From NCBI GenBank assembly GCA_949357655.1, contig CASHTG010000010.1, positions 1-64,000 of the forward strand: 64,000 nt of DNA, read 5' to 3'. The DNA is from Parascedosporium putredinis (lineage: Eukaryota > Ascomycota > Sordariomycetes > Microascales > Microascaceae). The translations under genes and the position numbers were made by a program. Below are positions 58,235 to 64,000 of this stretch, in pieces; position 1 is the first letter of the stretch; every line of letters begins with the position of its first letter. The notes beneath the pieces were generated by a model. It was not told where the DNA came from and did no database searches. It was given only the letters and a program-made list of their open reading frames with translations.

Positions 58235-60129
58235 TTCTACGCTAGATGTTGTGAGGGCCCTTGACTATGATACAGGCGAAGCGGATTAATGGTTCCAGTG
58301 CTTGGTAAGGGAGTGAATTTTATCTTCGGGATTGCGCAAGATCTACACTGCTAATTGGGCAATCAAGGAAAGCTCGGGAGGATGCAAATTTATGGGAGCT
58401 GACCGGTGCTAGTACCGACCGATAGTTGTGGCAAGTGATATTTGCGGGGAATGGTACCGGGGGACTCAATTGAGGCACGGATATGGTCCCGAACGGATCA
58501 AACTCTAGATACCTCGGCATGGGATTTCACCACTTCCTGCCTCAGACTACGACCACGAGCTCGAGCTGCCGCCTGTGTTTGCGCTACAGAGAAAAGGAGT
58601 ATGGGACCCCACCAATTTCCCCGACGCAGCACAGACGTATCACTTCGTTATGGTCGAAAAACGTGGGTGTCTGGCTTTATTCCCAATGCTGCTCCCTCTT
58701 CCCCGCGAATCTGCGCCACCGGCTCCAAGACCCTGGTAGCCTACGGATGGGCGAATCTCTTATATCGTAGACCACTGATGGTGAATCAATGAGTAGTTGA
58801 CGTAATTACGCCAGGAGAGGACGGCGATTTATGGTTCCCACGATTGTTGCATTAGTCAGCGGGGAAAAGCAAATAGCCGACTAACTGAGTCGCCGACTTG
58901 ATCACTCGGAGGCCGTTTCCAAGACCGGTCAGGCCCCGATATCCCTGGCCCCACACCTCGTTCAGCGGCGGCCTTGACTGGGCCATGACGAGGAAGGCAA
59001 GATAACTCGGTAAGCACACGGAATTCTCCTCCGCCTACCGGGAGTCTTGCATTCCTCCGACAGCCGGTTGGCGATCGCTCCGGCCTGCAGGCCACGCATG
59101 GCATGACGCGCCGCATTCCTTCAGGAGGGTTCCGTGAGGAGAAGTTTTGGGATTGCATTGAATATTGATAGTTACCGGACTGCAACCCTCTGTATTGCGT
59201 CTTCTCAAGAACGGACCCGTGAAATGTACTGACTGGCCACACTCCATACATAGTAACAGACTACCTTCTGATGTCGTGCGTCACTGAGTCACCTTGGCTG
59301 GCATGTATGTGCTGCCGGCCGCTGTGATATCGTCACCCCGGACCTATCGGGTTCCATCGGCTTGAAGGTAGACGATATGAATCGAAGCGGCTTAACCACT
59401 GTCACAATGAGCACGGCTGAGTCTAGACAGATGAGTCACTTATTGGAAAAAAGAGCCTCCAATACCCATCCATGGTGGAAATGGAGAAAAGGTTTAGCAG
59501 GCCAGCGTACGACACGAATAGTCGCAAATGGCTGCTCTCAATAATAGACGCACGACGGACGTGCAGCCGAAAAGCCATGCAACTTTGATGGGTGAGGGAG
59601 GGACCTAAGCATCAATCAACCACAAAATCCCCAAACCTCAACATCCTGCATCGCGGCTTCGTCGCACAGGTGAACTTGCGGCCGACTGCATCCCGCCAAG
59701 TATAGGCGATGCAGTGTCAGGCATTACGTTTCGCCGCCACCCCGGCTACACGGGTCGTGGAGTCGCCGATAACTCGGGCGGGAGGTCCTTGGGTGGCGCT
59801 TTGACGAGACAGGGTGGAAATTCTCAACTCCGATCGCGGGACAGGGCAGGACAAGGGGACTCGGATGCTCCATTTTCAGTGGGCGCCGGCACGTCTACTC
59901 CAACGGAGTGTGGGGCCTCGACTCCAATCTGGGTTTTTCTTTCGCCGCGCTAGGCCAGGTACTTAAGGGACGAGAGCGGCCCTTCAATCACATTTGAGCT
60001 TTTAGTCAGAGGGAGCCAACGAGTGAAAGATTTCAAAAGAGGAATGAATCTGGAGGATCCGATCTTGATGCGGGAAGAGAAGAACAAAAGAATTATAATT
60101 TCCTTGCTCTATTTTGGACCCGAAACAAC
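58235..60129. other. Gene-free 1.9-kb divergent intergenic region
   Basis: It separates the divergent starts of the enoyl-CoA hydratase (minus, 58234) and the MFS transporter (plus, 60130). Frames at 58442-58792 and 58856-59251 are not supported by any motif. No RNA gene or repeat recognised. Confidence 0.5.
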
Positions 60130-61772
60130 ATGGGAGAAAAACAGGCGGCACCTCAGCCGGGTGACCATCACGGCGCCGACACGGCCGCACCGTCGCCGCC
60201 ATCATCTCCCGCGCCGTCTCTGCCTGGCGCTGACGAGCCGACACAACTGCACACTATCTTTGACAGGCGGCAAAAGGTAGTCATCGTCTTCTTGGTAGCA
60301 ACCGCCGCGACGTGTGAGTCTAATAAACAACTCGGCGATTCCATATTATGATGGCTCTTCAATCGAGTGCATGTGAAGCAAGGTTGTTCATGGATGAGAG
60401 TTTACTAATGTGACCTAGTTTCCGGGTTTGCGTCCAACATCTACTTTCCAGCCCTACCGACAGTCGCCAGCGATCTCAACGTGTCCATCGAGCTCGTCAA
60501 TCTTTCTGTAACGACCTATCTCATATTCCAAGGCCTAGCACCCAGCGTGTGGGGTCCCTTGTCCGACGTCAAGGGCCGCCGCATAGCGTACTGCTGCACG
60601 TTTCTGGTGTTTCTCGGAGCCTGCATCGGGCTGGCCGAGACCAAGAATTACGCTACCCTGGCCGCCCTCCGATGTCTCCAGAGCGCGGGCAGCGCGAGCA
60701 CCATCGCCATCGGGTCGGGGGTGATTGGCGACATCACGACCCGCGAGGAGCGGGGTGGATTCATGGGCATCTTTCAAGCCGGGCTCCTCACACCTACTGC
60801 GATTGGCCCCATCATTGGCGGGGCGCTGTCGGACGCCTTTGGCTGGCGCAGCGTGTTCTGGTTCCTGGCCATATACTGCGGCGTTTTCTTGGTGTTCCTC
60901 ATCGCCTTGCTCCCCGAGACGCTTCGGTCGGTGATTGGCAACGGATCGCGAGTCCCATCCAACATCCTTGCGCGGTATCCCCTACGCTTTTACCAACGGA
61001 CGACAAAGGTTGATTGGTCGGTAGCGGACGTGGACTCGTCTTCTCTGGGGCCGAAAAAGCACGTCGACGTGACAGGCCCGTTCCGGATCCTCGGTACCAA
61101 GTATGCCACGCCCATCGTGGTGTTCGTGGCCATCTACTACGCCGTCTGGCAGATGAGCATCACCGCCATGTCCAGCTTATTCAAGGAGGAGTACGGCCTT
61201 TCCGATACCCACATTGGATTATCCTTCATCGCCAACGGTGTCGGGTCCATGGTCGGCACGCTCGTGACCGGCAAGATCCTCGACTTTGACTACCGCCGGA
61301 TGAAGAAGAAGCACGAGAGTCTCCCCAACGCGGCATCGGTCGACTTTCCGATTGAAAAGGCGCGGCTACGGCTGGTGCCCCTCTTCTCGCTCCTGCAGTG
61401 CATCGGCATTGCGCTCTTTGGGTGGACCGTTCAGTTCCCGCAAAAGTCCACATCGCCGTGCCCATCATCTCGACGTTTATCACGGGCTGGACGTCCATTT
61501 CCATGGTCTCCCTCACGACCACGTACCTCGTCGATATTTTTCCGGACCGCGGCGCGGCGGCGAGCGCCAGCATCAACCTCGCGCGGTGCCTGTTCGCGGC
61601 CGCGGGCACGAGCTTCATCATGCCCATGGTTAACTCCATTGGCGTGGGGTGGGCGTTTACCGTGTGCCTGGGCTTGCAGCTCGTCGCCACGTTGGCGGCG
61701 GGGATCCAGTGGAAGTTTGCTGGAGTGTGGAGAGCCGAGGCCGAGAAGCAGGCTGTCTCGGACGGGTATTAA
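60130..61772 (+). CDS. MFS multidrug transporter, DHA1 type
   Basis: Twelve-helix proton antiporter of the DHA1 family. Exon 1 from 60130 encodes MGEKQAAPQPGDHHGAD, a Pro/Ala/Ser-rich cytoplasmic tail and the first helix; an intron (about 60313-60418) leads to FSGFASNIYFPALPTVASDLNV. Motif A is GPLSDVKGRRIAY. Other marks are RCLQSAGSASTIAIGSGVIGD, GIFQAGLLTPTAIGPIIGGALSDAFGWR (motif C and after) and LLPETLR at the end of the first half. The second half ends TFITGWTSISMVS, YLVDIFPDRGAAASAS and EAEKQAVSDGY. About 510 residues. One base is missing from the AAAA at 61442-61445. Substrate unknown; fungal relatives export drugs, acids or dityrosine precursors. Confidence 0.87.
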
Positions 61773-62351
61773 CACGTGGGGAGCGCATGAGTCTGACAAA
61801 AAAAGAGAAGGTGATTACTTTTTATGTCGTGTCCTGTTTTTTGGCGCTCAATTCGCACATTGCATTTTTGTGGCGCACCGCATCGCTGGCGTTTTAGGAT
61901 AACGACTTGCATCCACACAAGCGGGGTGCGACGATAGACTGGTTTGTGTTCTATCTCTTTTTATAGACTAATTCTCGTTTCTTGTACAAGCCTGGTTCTG
62001 TTTGGCGATAATCCTGTTCACAAGCCTGTTGCTTGATTTTACACAAACATTTTTGGGTCGTTCCTGGTTTCTGACGTCACTCAAATCACCCATCAGGTCA
62101 TGCCGAGTCACAAAATGATCCACTAGCTAGCCACCTCGCTTTTCCACATATTGCTAGTCACATAATAGTGTTGGCTTTGTTTATTGTCCTGGGAGAGTGT
62201 GTTCGACCTACCTGACCTCCTCCTGATTCCCGGTGACTATCGTATAAAATCGAGCTTCAGGCCGATAATAAACAAGTACATCGCGTGTTCCCGTGTCTTG
62301 ATAGCGGTCTTCTCCTCTACGTTTACCATCGGCTGCGGAAGCGATTCTCTA
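61773..62351. promoter_or_regulatory. Intergenic, promoter of malic enzyme with CRE at 62072-62079
   Basis: A 0.58-kb spacer between two plus-strand genes. It contains one perfect TGACGTCA palindrome at 62072-62079, about 275 bp upstream of the proposed malic enzyme start. Otherwise no feature is seen. Confidence 0.55.
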
Positions 62352-64000
62352 ATGTTTGCATCTTTTTCCAACATCCGCGTCTCGATAAATCGTCATCAAT
62401 TTGCGCAAAACTGGTGTCGATACTTCCACACGACGATGGCTGGTCAAACGAAATTCAAGCACCTGCCTAGGGCGCTGAATGGACCCGTCGGGTGTCCGTT
62501 CGAGGTATGTCAATGTTCGGTCACGATCGGCCCCATCCGGAAATCTCGATGAAATGGTTAACGGGCTTTAAAGGGTCGACCTTTACTCCTAAACACGCAC
62601 TACAACAAGGGTTCCGCCTTTCCCGAAGATGAGCGGGACAGGTTCAAGCTTCACGGCCTTCTGCCACCGGGAATACAGACGTTGGATGAGCAAGTTAAGC
62701 GTGCCTATGAGCAGTACTCCAGTCGACCGGACGACTTGGCCAAGAATACTTTCATGGCGAGTATGAAGGCGCAAAACCAGGTTCTCTACTACAAGGTACG
62801 AATGCCACGGCAAGATTGCACTGATCTCTTGCCTACACAAATCAAAATATCCAACTTGGCTTGCTAACGATTGCGAATTGCTAGTTGCTACAAACACACC
62901 TGAAGGAGATGTTTAGTGTCATTTATACCCCCACCGAGGCCGATGCTATTCAAAACTATTCAAGAGTTTTCCGCAAGCCGGAGGGGTGTTACTTGAGTAT
63001 TGACCACCAGGATAGGATTGAGGAAAGCCTCGAGAACTTTTCCGACATAGATGAGATTGACTACGTCGTCGTGAGCGATGGCGAGCAGGTATATACATTT
63101 TTAACCACCATTGATCACGCGATAGACATTGACAAGAGGGGCTAGATTCTCGGAATCGGCGATCAAGGGGTGGGGGAATCCTAATATCATCTGCCAAGTT
63201 GGCCATTACGACAATTTGCGGCGGAATTCATCCTTGGCGACAAATCCCCATTGTGCTCGATTGTGGAACAAACGTTAGTAGGCCTCCAATCCAGAGTTTT
63301 CGTGTTGCCTCAGCATCAGGAGACTAAGTTTTGCTGACACGTTGTGTAGAATCAAGATTTGCTGGACAATGAGCTGTACCTAGGTGTACGCCGGGCGCGT
63401 GTTCGGGGCAAAGAGTACGACGAATTTGTGGACAGATTCATCCAAGCGACAAGGCGCAAGTTCCCGAAAGCCTATATTCACTTGTAAGTTCACTTCATGC
63501 AGCAATCTATGCGACCAGCTCTTGCATGATGTAAAGATATCACTAATACGGCACTATCGCAGTGAGGACTTTGGGCTACACAATGCCAAACGTATCCTAG
63601 ATCGATACGGCGACCAGTTTGCCTGCTTCAATGACGACATACAGGGCACGGGGTGCGTGACATTAGCCGCGATGATGACGGCTCTTCATGTCAACAAGGT
63701 CAAGATTGGCGAGGTCAGAGTCGTCTGTTTTGGCGCTGGCTCCGCTGGGACTGGGATTGCGGACCAAATCAGTGACGCGATCGCTACCATGTCTAAGAAG
63801 TCAAAGGAGGACGCCGTTCAGCAGATCTGGTAAGATGCAGATGGTGACACGTTTTATGAGGATATTGTAAGACTAATGGTTTCCTCACCGCGATTCCGGA
63901 GTTTAGGTGCGTCGATAAAGCTGGTCTGTTGCTCAAGTCGCAAGGAGACGAGCTCACGCCAGCTCAGGTGCCATTTGCGAGGAAGGATGGCGAATGGAGC
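62352..64000 (+). CDS. NAD-dependent malic enzyme, mitochondrial, 5' part (runs off the window)
   Basis: Oxidative decarboxylation of malate to pyruvate. I chose the start at 62352 because it adds a basic, acid-free leader (MFASFSNIRVSINRHQFAQN, then RYFHTT) that looks like a mitochondrial presequence; an internal Met at 62436 is the alternative. Family motifs follow through at least six exons: FKHLPRALNG, AFPEDERDRFKLHGLLPPG, YYKLLQTHLKEMFSVIYTPTEAD, ILGIGDQGVGGI (dinucleotide-binding), KEYDEFVDRFIQA, EDFGLHNAKRIL (metal-binding region), FNDDIQGTGCVTLAA and VVCFGAGSAGTGIAD (NAD-binding). The 3' end lies beyond 64000, with the last visible exon encoding CVDKAGLLLKSQGDELT. No frameshift is certain in this part. 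Confidence 0.9.

Noticed and set aside
5318..61772. Reading the block as a cluster of pseudogenes
   Set aside because: Breaks are almost all single-base losses in homopolymers with intact catalytic residues, and an adapter remnant points to nanopore data; decay would also give nonsense and larger indels.
1..64000. tRNA genes, CRISPR arrays, intact transposons
   Set aside because: I looked for B-box-like GGTTCGA contexts, regular direct repeats and transposase or reverse-transcriptase motifs and found none that held up; a tRNAscan and RepeatMasker run could overturn this.

Overview
The window is the left end of a fungal chromosome. It opens with a telomere of 39 perfect CCCTAA units, so the right-hand end of the other strand reads TTAGGG. 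The genes carry short introns and encode fungus-specific families: Zn2Cys6 regulators, a LaeA-like methyltransferase, a PTH11/rhodopsin-type membrane protein and a QDE-2-like Argonaute. This points to a filamentous ascomycete (Pezizomycotina), probably a Sordariomycete. The species cannot be fixed from sequence alone.

Layout. (1) 0-12.5 kb is an AT-rich, gene-poor subtelomere with an intact LaeA-like methyltransferase 2.1 kb from the telomere, an endonuclease/exonuclease/phosphatase-family gene, a secreted GH5 mannanase-like gene and a rhodopsin-type membrane protein. (2) 13-41 kb is a dense run of catabolic-looking genes: P450, monoamine oxidase, a divergent Zn2Cys6 regulator, a second Zn2Cys6 regulator, NmrA-like reductase, Dabb protein, fumarylacetoacetase and homogentisate dioxygenase on a shared divergent promoter, GABA/amino-acid permease, FAD monooxygenase, monocarboxylate-type MFS transporter, EutQ-like cupin and aldehyde dehydrogenase. 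(3) 41.9-64 kb looks more like core chromosome: secreted protein of unknown function, 3.5 kb with no convincing gene, conserved Gly-rich small protein, LURP-one-related protein, ZIP metal transporter, Argonaute, GMC oxidoreductase, enoyl-CoA hydratase, DHA1 MFS transporter and the 5' part of a mitochondrial NAD malic enzyme that runs off the window.

The most interesting biology is the 13-41 kb block. Amine oxidase and aldehyde dehydrogenase could turn an aromatic amine into an aromatic acid; the P450 and/or FAD monooxygenase could hydroxylate it; homogentisate dioxygenase and fumarylacetoacetase would then open and cleave the ring to fumarate and acetoacetate. Two transporters and two local regulators complete the picture of a telomere-proximal aromatic-compound utilisation cluster. 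The pathway order and substrate are inference.

A data-quality warning applies to the whole annotation. Most genes carry single-base frameshifts, nearly all one base missing from a homopolymer, and the first 15 bases contain a 13-nt match to a nanopore ligation adapter. I read most breaks as unpolished long-read errors rather than pseudogenes. CDS coordinates are therefore outer bounds that include introns and frameshifts.
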